From Alloalcanivorax marinus (GTDB lineage: Bacteria > Pseudomonadota > Gammaproteobacteria > Pseudomonadales > Alcanivoracaceae): DNA of 64,000 nucleotides. This document shows positions 37,293-49,133 of this stretch, one piece after another. Within the stretch, counting starts at the first letter, position 1; the number at the start of each line of letters is the position of its first letter. The notes below the pieces were generated by a model. The model saw only the letters and a program-made list of their open reading frames with translations, made no database searches and was not told the DNA's origin. The stretch spans positions 372,001-436,000 of the forward strand of contig NZ_JAEKJB010000008.1 in NCBI RefSeq assembly GCF_016785095.1, given 5' to 3'. The position numbers and the translations under genes are program-made.

Positions 37293-37345
37293 GCCGCCCG
37301 GTCGCTCCTACAACGGAGGCACGTAGGTAGGAGCGACCGGGCGGC
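37293..37345. repeat. REPIN-like doublet between barrel protein and acyltransferase
   Basis: A perfect 19-bp inverted repeat (37293-37311 and 37327-37345), with a 15-nt loop, shares the inner GCTCCTAC/GTAGGAGC and the exact 15-nt spacing with the doublet at 15471-15523. Outside the shared inner part the sequence differs (GCCGCCCGGTC). A degenerate half-copy GACTGAAGCGGTACGCC precedes it. It sits between convergent genes. Confidence 0.8.
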
Positions 37346-37356
37346 ACACGACCCGG

Positions 37357-38241
37357 CTATTCCTTCATCAGTGCTTCGATGCGGGCGTCCTTCTCGGCCC
37401 ACAGGCCACTCACCCACTTCTGTACCCGCGCGCGAAACGCCCGATCCTCCTGGTAGTCACCCTGCCACAACCAGGGCTCCAGCTTGAGCGTGCGCACGTC
37501 CACGATCACCCGTGGCACCCGACCACTGAGCAGCGCCCAGAAGCCCGGCGGCTTGCCGCCCGGGTACACCACGGTCACATCCAGCAAGGCATCCAGGTTC
37601 TCGCCCAGGGCCGCCAGCACGAAGGCCACGCCACCGGCCTTGGGCCGCAGCAGATGGGTGTACGGCGAATTCTGCCGGGCCTGTTTTTCCGGCGTGCAGC
37701 GGGTGCCTTCCAGAAAATTCACCACCGTCACCGGCATGTCCACGAACTTTTCGCAGGCTGCCCGGGTGATTTCCAGATCCTTGCCCTTCAGGTGCGGCCG
37801 CTTTTCCAACTGGCTCTTGGTGTGGCGCTTCATGAAGGGGTAATCCAGGGCCCAGAACGCCAGCCCCAGGAACGGCACCCAGATCAGTTCCTTCTTGAGA
37901 AAAAATTTGAAGTACGGCGTCTTGCGGTTGAAGGTCTGCACCAGGGCGGCGATGTCCACCCAGGACTGGTGGTTGCTCACCACCAGGTAGGAGGTATCGC
38001 CGCGCAGGTCTTCATCGCCACGAATATCCCAGCGGGTGGGTGTCATTAACGCGAAGATCGCCTTGCAGATTTCCGCCCAGGTCTCGGCGATCCACATTAC
38101 CCAGGCGGACAGGCGGGCCTTGTTGGCCCGCCCCGGCACCACCAGTTTGAGCAACGCCACCAGCATCATCGGCCCGATCAAAACCAGGGTGTTCAACAAC
38201 AACAGCAAAAACGTAACGATACCGGTCAACTGGGCCCGCAT
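37357..38241 (-). CDS. 1-acyl-glycerol-3-phosphate acyltransferase (YihG/PlsC family)
   Basis: 294-residue membrane-associated acyltransferase. An N-terminal hydrophobic region (about 8-33) precedes the PlsC domain with the catalytic NHQSWVD (HX4D near residue 90) and the substrate-binding FLEGTR. The arrangement and the later GVAFVLAALGENLDALLDVTVVYPGG are typical of the YihG branch of the family, which makes phosphatidic acid with particular chain preferences. The ribosome-binding site AGGAG precedes the ATG. parC starts upstream on the same strand but is a separate unit. Confidence 0.88.
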   Translation of the reverse strand: MRAQLTGIVTFLLLLLNTLVLIGPMMLVALLKLVVPGRANKARLSAWVMWIAETWAEICKAIFALMTPTRWDIRGDEDLRGDTSYLVVSNHQSWVDIAALVQTFNRKTPYFKFFLKKELIWVPFLGLAFWALDYPFMKRHTKSQLEKRPHLKGKDLEITRAACEKFVDMPVTVVNFLEGTRCTPEKQARQNSPYTHLLRPKAGGVAFVLAALGENLDALLDVTVVYPGGKPPGFWALLSGRVPRVIVDVRTLKLEPWLWQGDYQEDRAFRARVQKWVSGLWAEKDARIEALMKE

Positions 38242-38288
38242 CCGCCCGCTCCTCTTCCTCGGATCAAAGCGGATGATACCGAAAAAGC

Positions 38289-40529
38289 TTAATCACCGCG
38301 CCGCTCCACCTCGAGCACATCCACGTTCTGGAAGCCGCGGGGCAGCTTGGCGCCGCGCCGGCCACGTTCGCCCATGTAGTGCTCCAGATCGCCGGGTTTG
38401 AGACTCAGGTGGCGCTTGCCGGCGCGGATCACCAGCAGGTCCTCCGGCCCCAGCACCTGGACGTCCTGGACGAACTCGGAGCGGTCCGCCACCCGCGCCG
38501 ACGGGATCGACATCATCTTGTTGCCCTTGCCCCGGGCCATCTCCGGCAGATCCCGCACCGGGAACACCAGCAACCGGCCTTCGTTGGAAACCAACGCGAT
38601 CACATCCTGGCGCGGGTCACCCACCGGGCGCGGCGCCAGTACCCTGGCGCCCTTGGGCACATTGAGCACGTTCTTGCCGGCCTTCTTGTTGGCCAGCAGG
38701 TCGCCGTAGCGGACGATAAAACCGTAACCGGCGTCCGTGCTCATCAGGTAGGCGTCCTGTTCCTTGCCGATCACCGCCGCCACGAAGCTGGCGCCGGACG
38801 GCGGACTGACGCGGCCGGACAGGGGCTCGCCCTGCCCCCGCGCGCTGGGCAGGGTATGGGTGGGCAGCGAATAACTGCGCCCGGTGGAATCCAGGAAGCA
38901 CACCGGCTGGTTGGATTTGCCCTGGGCGGCGGCCAGGAATTTATCCCCGGCTTTGTAGCTGAGGCCGGCGGCGTCCACGTCGTGGCCCTTGGCGGCACGA
39001 ATCCAGCCCTTCTCGGACAACACCACGGTGACCGGATCGGCGCTGACCAGATCGGTCTCGTCCAGGGCCCGGGCCTCGGCGCGCTCGACCAGCGGAGAAC
39101 GGCGCTCGTCGCCGTATTTCTCCATGTCCTCTTCCAGCTCGGAGGCGATCAGCTTCTTCATTTTGGCCGGCGAATCCAGGGTCGCCTGCAGATGCGCGCG
39201 CTCCTCGGCGAGCTCGTCCTGCTCACCGCGAATCTTCATTTCCTCCAGCTTCGCCAGGTGGCGCAGTTTCAGTTCCAGGATCGCTTCCGCCTGACGGTCA
39301 CTGAGCCCGAAGCGCTCCATCAGCACCGGCTTGGGCGCGTCCTCCCGACGGATGATCTCGATCACCTCGTCGATGTTCAGGTACGCCGCCAGCAAGCCTT
39401 CCAGGATGTGCAGACGGTCCAGTACCTTGTCCAGACGATGCTGCAGGCGCCGGCGCACGGTGACCAGCCGGAACTGCAGCCACTCGTTGAGAATGGTGTC
39501 CAGGCTTTTCACCTGGGGCCGCTCGTCGATGCCGATCATGTTCAGATTGACCCGGTAGTTTTTCTCCAGGTCGGTGCTGGCGAACAAATGGCTCATCAGC
39601 TGTTCCACGTCCACGCGATTGGAACGCGGCGTGATCACCAGGCGAGTGGGATTCTCGTGGTCGGATTCGTCACGCAGGTCGCTGACCATCGGCAGCTTTT
39701 TCTTCTGCATCAGGTCGGCGATCTGCTCCAGCACCTTGGCGCCGGACACCTGGTACGGCAGCGCCGTGACCACGATGTCGTTTTCCTCGCGCTCGTACAC
39801 GGCGCGCTGCTTGAGGCTGCCCTTGCCCTCCGCGTACATGCGAATGAGGTCATTGCGGGGCGTGACGATCTCCGCCTCGGTGGGAAAGTCCGGGCCCTGA
39901 ATATGCTCAAGCAGATCATCCAGCGAGGCACCCGGGTCCTTGAGCAAATGGATACAGGCCCGCGCCACTTCCTTCAGGTTGTGCGGCGGAATGTCGGTGC
40001 TCATGCCCACGGCGATGCCGGTGGTGCCGTTGAGCAGCACATTGGGCAGACGCGCCGGCAGCAGCTTGGGCTCGTCCATGGTGCCGTCGAAGTTGGGCAC
40101 CCATTCCACCGTGCCCTGGCCCAGCTCGGAGAGCAGCACTTCCGCGTAGGGGGCCAGCTTGGATTCGGTGTAACGCATTGCCGCGAACGACTTGGGATCA
40201 TCCGGGCTGCCCCAGTTGCCCTGGCCGTCCACCAGCGGGTAGCGGTAGCTGAACGGTTGCGCCATCAGCACCATGGCCTCGTAGCAGGCCGAGTCGCCAT
40301 GGGGGTGGAACTTACCCAGCACGTCGCCCACGGTGCGGGCGGACTTCTTGTATTTGGCGGTGTTCTTCAGGCCCAGCTCGCTCATCGCGTAGATGATGCG
40401 CCGCTGCACCGGCTTCAGGCCGTCGCCGATCTTCGGCAGGGCCCGGTCCATGATCACGTACATGGAATAGTCCAGGTACGCCTTCTCCGTGTAATCGCGG
40501 AGGGAAAGATCTTCGAAATCGTCAGCCAT
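38289..40529 (-). CDS. parC: Topoisomerase IV subunit A
   Basis: 746-residue subunit that breaks and rejoins DNA during chromosome decatenation. The catalytic tyrosine is Y120 in AAMRYTESK. The quinolone-resistance region [11 protein letters not shown] has S80 and E84, the sensitive-type residues at the E. coli positions. The C-terminal third is the beta-pinwheel that wraps DNA. It lies downstream of parE on the same strand, with heptad element D in the 96-bp gap, instead of the several genes that separate the two in Pseudomonas. Confidence 0.98.
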   Translation of the reverse strand: MADDFEDLSLRDYTEKAYLDYSMYVIMDRALPKIGDGLKPVQRRIIYAMSELGLKNTAKYKKSARTVGDVLGKFHPHGDSACYEAMVLMAQPFSYRYPLVDGQGNWGSPDDPKSFAAMRYTESKLAPYAEVLLSELGQGTVEWVPNFDGTMDEPKLLPARLPNVLLNGTTGIAVGMSTDIPPHNLKEVARACIHLLKDPGASLDDLLEHIQGPDFPTEAEIVTPRNDLIRMYAEGKGSLKQRAVYEREENDIVVTALPYQVSGAKVLEQIADLMQKKKLPMVSDLRDESDHENPTRLVITPRSNRVDVEQLMSHLFASTDLEKNYRVNLNMIGIDERPQVKSLDTILNEWLQFRLVTVRRRLQHRLDKVLDRLHILEGLLAAYLNIDEVIEIIRREDAPKPVLMERFGLSDRQAEAILELKLRHLAKLEEMKIRGEQDELAEERAHLQATLDSPAKMKKLIASELEEDMEKYGDERRSPLVERAEARALDETDLVSADPVTVVLSEKGWIRAAKGHDVDAAGLSYKAGDKFLAAAQGKSNQPVCFLDSTGRSYSLPTHTLPSARGQGEPLSGRVSPPSGASFVAAVIGKEQDAYLMSTDAGYGFIVRYGDLLANKKAGKNVLNVPKGARVLAPRPVGDPRQDVIALVSNEGRLLVFPVRDLPEMARGKGNKMMSIPSARVADRSEFVQDVQVLGPEDLLVIRAGKRHLSLKPGDLEHYMGERGRRGAKLPRGFQNVDVLEVERRGD

Positions 40530-40550
40530 GATTACTCGCTATGCTCGTTG

Positions 40551-40622
40551 GCTTGCACGCAACACGCTGACACGCTACACGCGAAAAAGCGCGCCAGCGT
40601 GTAAGCGTGTCGCGTGCAAGCG
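40551..40622. repeat. Heptad inverted repeat D (word CACGCTN), parE/parC
   Basis: The left arm (40551-40583) carries CACGC four times at 7-8-base spacing: CACGCAA, CACGCTGA, CACGCTA, CACGCGA. The right arm (40590-40622) carries the reverse series GCGTGTA, GCGTGTC, GCGTGCA. The centre is only 6 nt (AAAAAG), so the RNA forms a long imperfect hairpin. It begins 4 nt beyond the parE stop and ends 22 nt before the parC ATG. The same word is used at waaA (element E). Confidence 0.9.
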
Positions 40623-40625
40623 CCT

Positions 40626-42512
40626 TTATACTTCGGCCAGGTTGCCTTTCTGTTCCAGCCAGACCTTGCGGTCGGAGGCGCGCTTCTTGCTCAGCAGCAT
40701 GTCCATCAGCTGATGGGTATCGTCAGCGCCATCCACGCTCAGGCGTACCAGGCGGCGGGTGTCCCGGGCCATGGTGGTCTCGCGTAGCTGCAGGGGGCTC
40801 ATCTCACCGAGCCCCTTGAAGCGGGTGACGCTGACCTTGCCGCGTTTTTTCTCCGCCTTGATGCGGTCGAGCACGCCGGCGCGCTCCTCCTGGTCGAGGG
40901 CGTAATAGACGTCCTTGCCCACGTCGATGCGGTACAGCGGCGGCATCGCCACGAACACATGGCCGCCACGCACCAGCGACGGGAAATGACGCAGGAACAG
41001 GGCGCACAGCAGGGTGGCGATGTGCAGCCCGTCGGAGTCCGCGTCGGCGAGGATGCACACCTTGCCGTAGCGCAGGCCGGTGAGATCGTCGCTGCCCGGC
41101 TCGATGCCCAGGGCCACGGCGATGTCGTGGATTTCCTGGCTGCCCAGCACTTCCCCCGGGTCCACTTCCCAGGTGTTCAGGATCTTGCCGCGCAGCGGCA
41201 TGATCGCCTGGTAGACCCGGTCGCGGGCCTGCTTGGCGGAGCCGCCGGCGGAGTCCCCTTCGACCAGGAAAATTTCGGTCTGGGCCGGATCGTCGCTGGT
41301 GCAGTCCGCCAGTTTGCCGGGCAGCGCCGGGCCGCTGACCACTTTCTTGCGGGTCACTTTCTTGGCGGCCCGCAGGCGCTTCTGAGCGTTGTTGATGCAC
41401 AGCTCGGCGAGGCGCTCGGCCTCGTCGGTGTGCTGGTTGAGCCACAGGGAGAAGGCGTCCTTGACCACTCCGGACACGAACGGCGCGGTCTGCCGGGAGC
41501 TGAGCCGCTCCTTGGTCTGGCCGGCGAACATCGGGTCCTGCATTTTCACGCTGAGCACGTAACAGGCCCGGTCCCAGATGTCCTCGGGGGTCAGCTTGAC
41601 GCCGCGCGGCAGCAGGTTGCGGAATTCGCAGAACTCGCGCATCGCCTCCAGCAGGCCGGAGCGCAGGCCGTTCACGTGGGTGCCGCCCTGGGCGGTGGGA
41701 ATCAGGTTCACATAGGACTCGGTGACCAGCTCGCCGCCTTCCGGCAGCCACAGCACCGCCCAGTCCACCGCCTCGGTGTCGCCACTCATGGCGCCATCGA
41801 ACGGCTCCGACGGTACCCGCTCCCAGCCCCGGGTGCTGTCCACCAGGTATTCCACCAGGCCATCGGCGAATTCCCAGGTTTCGCTTTCGCCAGTCTGCTT
41901 GTTGTCCAGGGTCACGTTCAGCCCCGGGCACAGCACCGCCTTGGCGCGCAGCAGGTGGCGCAGACGCGATACCGAAATCTTCGGTGAATCGAAATATTTC
42001 TCGTCCGGCCAGAAGCGCATGATGGTGCCGGTGTTGCGCTTGCCCACCGTGTCGACCACTTCCAGGTCGCTGACCTTCTCACCGCCGCCGAATTCCATGC
42101 GGTGCAACTGACCGTCGCGCTTGACCAGCACTTCCAGCTTTTTCGAAAGGGCGTTGACCACCGACACGCCGACCCCGTGCAGGCCGCCGGAGAACTGGTA
42201 GTTCTTGTTGGAGAACTTGCCGCCGGCGTGCAGGGTGGCGAGGATCACTTCCACGCCGGGCTTCTTCTGCACCGGGTGCGGGTCCACGGGCATGCCGCGG
42301 CCATCGTCTTCCACTTCAATGCCACCGTCCGCCAGCAGCGTGACGCGGATGCTCTTGGCGTGGCCGGCCAGGGCCTCGTCCACGGAGTTGTCGACCACTT
42401 CCTGGATCAGGTGGTTGGGGCGGCTGGTGTCGGTGTACATGCCCGGGCGTTTGCGCACCGGTTCCAGGCCCGAGAGGACCTCGATGTTCTCGGAGGTGTA
42501 GGCGTTGCTCAT
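40626..42512 (-). CDS. parE: Topoisomerase IV subunit B
   Basis: 628-residue ATPase subunit of topoisomerase IV. The GHKL site shows EVVDNSVDEA, DDGRGMPV and GGLHGVGVSVVN. The TOPRIM domain has VEGDSAGGSA, PLRGKILNTWE and DADSDGLHI. The ATG at 42512 (MSNAYTSENI) gives the normal length. The longer frame to 42569 runs into heptad element C. It lies between yqiA and parC on the same strand. Confidence 0.98.
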   Translation of the reverse strand: MSNAYTSENIEVLSGLEPVRKRPGMYTDTSRPNHLIQEVVDNSVDEALAGHAKSIRVTLLADGGIEVEDDGRGMPVDPHPVQKKPGVEVILATLHAGGKFSNKNYQFSGGLHGVGVSVVNALSKKLEVLVKRDGQLHRMEFGGGEKVSDLEVVDTVGKRNTGTIMRFWPDEKYFDSPKISVSRLRHLLRAKAVLCPGLNVTLDNKQTGESETWEFADGLVEYLVDSTRGWERVPSEPFDGAMSGDTEAVDWAVLWLPEGGELVTESYVNLIPTAQGGTHVNGLRSGLLEAMREFCEFRNLLPRGVKLTPEDIWDRACYVLSVKMQDPMFAGQTKERLSSRQTAPFVSGVVKDAFSLWLNQHTDEAERLAELCINNAQKRLRAAKKVTRKKVVSGPALPGKLADCTSDDPAQTEIFLVEGDSAGGSAKQARDRVYQAIMPLRGKILNTWEVDPGEVLGSQEIHDIAVALGIEPGSDDLTGLRYGKVCILADADSDGLHIATLLCALFLRHFPSLVRGGHVFVAMPPLYRIDVGKDVYYALDQEERAGVLDRIKAEKKRGKVSVTRFKGLGEMSPLQLRETTMARDTRRLVRLSVDGADDTHQLMDMLLSKKRASDRKVWLEQKGNLAEV

Positions 42513-42525
42513 AGATTTCCTAAAT

Positions 42526-42600
42526 GCGCTTGACGCTTGATGCCGGACGCCAGGCGCCGGGCAATTCAAGCGTCCGGCGTCTGGCGTCCAGCGTCAGGCG
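42526..42600. repeat. Heptad inverted repeat C (word GCGTCNN), yqiA/parE
   Basis: The left arm (42526-42558) splits into seven-base words GCTTGAC, GCTTGAT, GCCGGAC, GCCAGGC. The right arm (42568-42600) splits into AAGCGTC, CGGCGTC, TGGCGTC, CAGCGTC, AGGCGG. They pair as a long hairpin with a 9-nt centre. The right arm ends 3 nt from the yqiA stop codon. The word is the same class as in element B (GCGTC plus two variable bases). Confidence 0.9.
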
Positions 42601-42602
42601 GT

Positions 42603-43187
42603 TTAAAGCTCTATTCCGCAAAAGCGCAACACTAGCGGAATAAAGGCGTCGAAGTCATCAAAGCCGTGGCTGCCACCCAGTCCCCGGTAGAGGTGACAGT
42701 CGGCGTAGTATTCCCACCCCTCGCGCCAGTCCAGGGACTCGTCGCCGGTCTGGGTGAGCAGCAGCAACTGCTCGGGTTTGCCCGGCTCCGGCACCGCGTA
42801 GTGGCGTAGTTGTTCCACCCAGGCCGGGTCCAGCTCATAGGCTTCGCCGGTGTGATAGTTATGATTGATACCTGTGTATTTGTCCAGTAGTCGCCAGGGC
42901 CGCACCGCCGGATTGACCAGCACCGCGCGCAGATCATGGTGCTCCGCCAGCCAGGTGGCATAGAAGCCCCCCAGGGACGACCCCAGCAGCGCGCAGGGCC
43001 CCGCGGCGGCCAGGGTCGCCTCCAGGGTTGCCATGGCGCGGCGCGGCTCCGGCGGCAGCGCCGGGATATACAGGCGCTCGCCGGCACCGGCGCGCTCGAA
43101 CACGTCGCGCAATACGCCGGCCTTGAATGACGCCGGCGAGCTGTTGAAGCCATGGATGTAAACGAGGGAAAGAGCGGTCTGACTCAT
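42603..43187 (-). CDS. yqiA: YqiA-type esterase
   Basis: 194-residue alpha/beta hydrolase of the YqiA family. VYIHGFNSSPASFKA opens the fold, GSSLGGFYATWLA carries the nucleophilic serine, LTQTGDESLDW the aspartate and GGSHGFDDF the histidine. E. coli YqiA has esterase activity on short acyl chains. Its physiological substrate is not known. The ATG at 43187 is preferred to a GTG/ATG frame start at 43229. It neighbours parE, as in E. coli and Pseudomonas. Confidence 0.93.
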   Translation of the reverse strand: MSQTALSLVYIHGFNSSPASFKAGVLRDVFERAGAGERLYIPALPPEPRRAMATLEATLAAAGPCALLGSSLGGFYATWLAEHHDLRAVLVNPAVRPWRLLDKYTGINHNYHTGEAYELDPAWVEQLRHYAVPEPGKPEQLLLLTQTGDESLDWREGWEYYADCHLYRGLGGSHGFDDFDAFIPLVLRFCGIEL

Positions 43188-43318
43188 CGGGGGTCCATCC
43201 TGGGCGTCGGGATCGGTCACGGGCACCAAGGGTACCCGCCGCGTCGGCGGCGGCCAATGCCGGCGACGTGTTATAACGGTGCGATGACCATCCGAAGGAG
43301 CGGGAGGCCGGCACCACC

Positions 43319-44971
43319 ATGATGACCCTGCTGCACCTGGTTTCCGCGGTGGCCCTGCTGGTATGGGGCACCCACATCGTCCGCACAGGCGTGCTGCGGG
43401 TGTATGGCGCGCGCCTGCGGCGCCTGCTGGGCGGCCGCCTGAACCGACCGCTGGCGTTCGCCGCCGGCACCGGCGTCACCGCGCTGGTGCAAAGCAGCAA
43501 CGCCACCGCCCTGCTGGCCAGCGGTTTCGTGGCCGACCGGCTGATGCCCCTGGCCACCGCCCTGGCGATTCTGCTGGGCGCCGACCTGGGCACCGCAGTG
43601 ATGGCCCGGGTGCTGACCCTGGACCTGTCATGGCTGTGGCCGCTGCTGGTGATCGTCGGCGTGCCCCTGTTTCTGTCTCGCAAGCAGAGCCGTGCCGGCC
43701 AGCTGGGGCGGGTGGCCATCGGCCTGGGGCTGATCCTGCTGGCCCTGGAGTTGATCATCGACGCCATGGCCCCGATCACCGAGGCCCGGGGCGTGCAGGT
43801 GCTGTTCCAGTCCCTCACCGGCGACTTGATGCTGGACGCCGTGGTTGGCGCCCTGTTCGCCATGCTCACCTGGTCGAGCCTGGCGGCGGTGCTGCTCACC
43901 GCCACCCTGGCCGCCGCCGGGGTATTGCCGCTGCCGGTGGCCCTGGCGTTGGTAGTGGGCGCCAACGTGGGCAGCGGCCTGCTGGCACTGATGAATACCA
44001 GCCTGCACAATGCCGCCGGCCGGCGCGTGACCCTGGGCAACCTGCTGTTCAAGCTGCTCGGGCTGGCCCTGGTGCTGCCAGCGGTACCCTGGCTGGCGGA
44101 CTGGCTGACCACCCTGCCGTTCGACGATCAGGACCGGGTGATCGGCTTTCATGTCGTCTACAACGGCGCCCGCTGCCTGCTGTTGCTGCCGTTCACCGGT
44201 GTCATGGCGCGCTTCACCACCCGTTTGATGCCGGACTCAGGTAGTGACGGCGACGCTCCCCGGCCCCGCCATCTGGACCCGGCGGCCCTGGACCGGCCAC
44301 GGCTGGCCCTGGCCAACGCCACCCGGGAGGTGCTGCGCATGGGCGACACCGTGGAAGCGATGCTTGATGCCATCCTCGAGGCGCTGCGCGACGAACGCCC
44401 CGGCCCGGCCCGGGACCTGGGCCGTCAGGACGACGAACTGGACGCGCTCTACACCGGCATCAAGCTGTATCTGGCCCGGGTGTCCCGGGAGCAACTGCAC
44501 GACACCGACCAGCATCGCTGGTCCCAGGTAATGGAGATGAGCATCAACCTGGAGCAGGCCGGCGACCAGATCGAGCACATGATGGAGAAGGTCCGCGACC
44601 GCAAGACCGCCCGGCGCCGGGCATTCTCCGACAGCGGCCTGCGGGAACTGATCGATCTGCATGGGCAGCTGCATGACAACCTGCGCCTGGGCCTGTCCGT
44701 GTTTCTCGACGGCGACCCGGAAAGCGCCCGCCAGCTGCTGATCGAGAAGGACCGCTTCCGGGACCGCCAGCGCCAGCTCTCCCACGCCCATCTGGAACGT
44801 CTGCACCGCCGGGTGGTGCAGAGCATCGAGACCAGTTCCCTGCACCTGGAACTGATTGGCGACATGAAAAGACTGAACTCGTTGTTCTGCGCGGTGGCGT
44901 TTTCAACGCTGGAATTCGAGGAACCGGACGGGCCGGCGTTCAGTAGCCCTTCACGGAGAAATCGACCTTGA
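43319..44971 (+). CDS. Na+/phosphate cotransporter (NptA/PhoU-fusion family)
   Basis: 550-residue membrane protein. Two inverted NaPi repeats lie in the first 310 residues. The first has the family motif ALVQSSNATALLASG. The second shows LTWSSLAAVLLT, where the usual glutamine is tryptophan. About eight to nine hydrophobic helices are followed by a cytoplasmic PhoU-like four-helix domain (about 330-540). The family imports phosphate with sodium. It is inserted between yqiA and cpdA, which are neighbours in Pseudomonas. Its 3' end overlaps cpdA by 32 bp on the opposite strand. Confidence 0.88.
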   Translation: MMTLLHLVSAVALLVWGTHIVRTGVLRVYGARLRRLLGGRLNRPLAFAAGTGVTALVQSSNATALLASGFVADRLMPLATALAILLGADLGTAVMARVLTLDLSWLWPLLVIVGVPLFLSRKQSRAGQLGRVAIGLGLILLALELIIDAMAPITEARGVQVLFQSLTGDLMLDAVVGALFAMLTWSSLAAVLLTATLAAAGVLPLPVALALVVGANVGSGLLALMNTSLHNAAGRRVTLGNLLFKLLGLALVLPAVPWLADWLTTLPFDDQDRVIGFHVVYNGARCLLLLPFTGVMARFTTRLMPDSGSDGDAPRPRHLDPAALDRPRLALANATREVLRMGDTVEAMLDAILEALRDERPGPARDLGRQDDELDALYTGIKLYLARVSREQLHDTDQHRWSQVMEMSINLEQAGDQIEHMMEKVRDRKTARRRAFSDSGLRELIDLHGQLHDNLRLGLSVFLDGDPESARQLLIEKDRFRDRQRQLSHAHLERLHRRVVQSIETSSLHLELIGDMKRLNSLFCAVAFSTLEFEEPDGPAFSSPSRRNRP

Positions 44972-45767
44972 AGTCGATGCCCTCCACCCGGCTGACGGCG
45001 GTTTCGATGCCGCCGTCGGGGTACAGGTCCAGCCAGCGGTAACCGGGGTTGGCGTCGTCCACGGCGAAGTCATCGCTGCCGGGTTTGAACTGCACGCAGG
45101 TGCTCGGCACCGACAGCAAGCGCACCCCATTACGGTGGCCGTCATATTCCTGGTGCACATGCCCCCAGAGAATGCCGCGCACCCGGGGGTGGGCATCGAT
45201 GACCTTGAAGAAGCGCTCGGCGCTGCCGACCAGCTGGGTATCCAGCCAGCGGCTGTTCATCGGCACAGGGTGATGGTGCAGGCACACCAGCAGGTGCTCG
45301 CCGCGGGCTTCGGACAGGGCCCGGTCGAGGAAGGCCAGGTCCTCCTCGAACAGGTCACCGGGCACCTCGCCGGGGATGGTGGAATCGAGCAGCACCAGGG
45401 TCCAGCTGCCCAGCTCGGCGACACAGGGGCTGATGCGCGCTTCATGGTCCTTGAGGGCACGCATCATGGGGGCCGGCTTGTCATGGTTGCCTTCCAGCCA
45501 GTAGATGGGCGCCGGCAATTCCGCCAGGGTCCGCTCCAGGCGCTGATAGGATTCGAAGGAACCGTCCTGGGACAGGTCGCCGGTGGCCACCACCAGGTCC
45601 GGCGCGGCCTGCTCCTGTCGCACCCGCTCCAGCACCTTATCCAGACTGAACTGGGTGTTCAGCCCCAGCAGACAGCCCTGCGGATCGGCGAAGAGGTGAA
45701 AGTCGGATAGCTGCACCACGCGCAGCGGTCTCACCGGTTGCGTCAAAGCCCCGCTCCCGTCGTTCAT
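44940..45767 (-). CDS. cpdA: CpdA, 3',5'-cAMP phosphodiesterase
   Basis: 275-residue class III metallophosphoesterase that lowers cAMP. Metal-binding motifs are visible in order: QLSDFHLF, ATGDLSQDG, LEGNHDKP, CLHHHPVP and GHVHQEYDG. The ATG at 45767 gives the length of E. coli CpdA. A longer frame to 45863 lacks support. It belongs to the conserved yqiA-cpdA-DUF1249-nudF neighbourhood. Confidence 0.95.
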   Translation of the reverse strand: MNDGSGALTQPVRPLRVVQLSDFHLFADPQGCLLGLNTQFSLDKVLERVRQEQAAPDLVVATGDLSQDGSFESYQRLERTLAELPAPIYWLEGNHDKPAPMMRALKDHEARISPCVAELGSWTLVLLDSTIPGEVPGDLFEEDLAFLDRALSEARGEHLLVCLHHHPVPMNSRWLDTQLVGSAERFFKVIDAHPRVRGILWGHVHQEYDGHRNGVRLLSVPSTCVQFKPGSDDFAVDDANPGYRWLDLYPDGGIETAVSRVEGIDFKVDFSVKGY

Positions 45768-45866
45768 GATCCCCCGCGTTCTCGTTATTTCAGGTCGTCG
45801 TCGTTGATGCCGGCGTTCCCAGGCGGCGATACCGGTCTCCTCCCCTTGGAGGCCGGCGGACATACG

Positions 45867-45896
45867 GTTATATCTAAGATAGTGGCGGTTTGCCAG
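45867..45896 (-). promoter_or_regulatory. Candidate cpdA promoter
   Basis: On the minus strand CTGGCA (45891-45896) and TATAAC (45867-45872) are 18 bp apart, in the 180-bp gap between DUF1249 and cpdA. The rest of that gap contains no gene. There is a small GGTTCC/GGAACC hairpin at about 45904-45922. Confidence 0.4.
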
Positions 45897-45947
45897 AAGG
45901 GGGTTCCCGTTTCAGGAACCATTACGCACTCCGAAAAGCAGCCGCCG

Positions 45948-46399
45948 TCAATCCCCGGTGCCGGAACGGCGCCAGGGCTCGGCGGTGTCGTGCCCGTGAT
46001 CGCGCACATGGCTGAGCCATTCTCCCAGGAAGCGGTTCCACTGGGCCTTCTCGTCACGCTGATGCATGTGCGAATTGGGATAGGGATAGCGGGCCTGCAC
46101 ACGCCGGAACGGGCTTGCCTCGGTGACTTCCGCCAGGCGGGCATCGTGGTAGAGGCGCACGGTGAGCCGGGGCGCCGGCATGGCATCGTGCACCGCCTGG
46201 TCCTGCAGGCGCAGGGTGGTGGTGTAGGGGGAACGCTCCAGCACCTGGATCGACACCGTGCGAACGCGCTCGCGGCCCAAGGTCAGGTCCAGGCTGTCGC
46301 GCTCGCCCAGGGCCCGCAGCAGCGGCTGCAGGCGCGCGTAGTTGGACTCGCATTGAGCCATCAGGTCGCGAAAGTCCAGCCGGTAGCGGCGCGCGCCAC

Positions 46400-46403
<4 letters not shown>
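45948..46403 (-). CDS. DUF1249 family protein (YqiB-like)
   Basis: 151-residue conserved soluble protein of unknown function. Family features are DFRDLMAQCESNYARLQPLL near the N-terminus and YPYPNSHMHQRDEKAQWNRFL near the C-terminus. The GTG at 46403, with GGGAG 8-10 nt upstream and a GTGA overlap with nudF, is preferred to the GTG at 46412. It lies in its usual place between nudF and cpdA. Confidence 0.85.
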
Positions 46404-49023
<2,620 letters not shown>

Positions 49024-49133
49024 CCGCGACACGGCGGCATTCCGGTCGGGCGGGAGTGTCAATCCGGTGGACTTACTATTACCATACTGCCCAGTTCAGC
49101 TTTCCAAGAACCCTAAACACGGTGGATGAACCC

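Noticed and set aside
38379..40604. 741-codon open frame on the plus strand
   Set aside because: It is antisense to parC over its whole length. GC-rich codon structure opens long shadow frames; the translation is His/Gln/Arg-rich with no family character.
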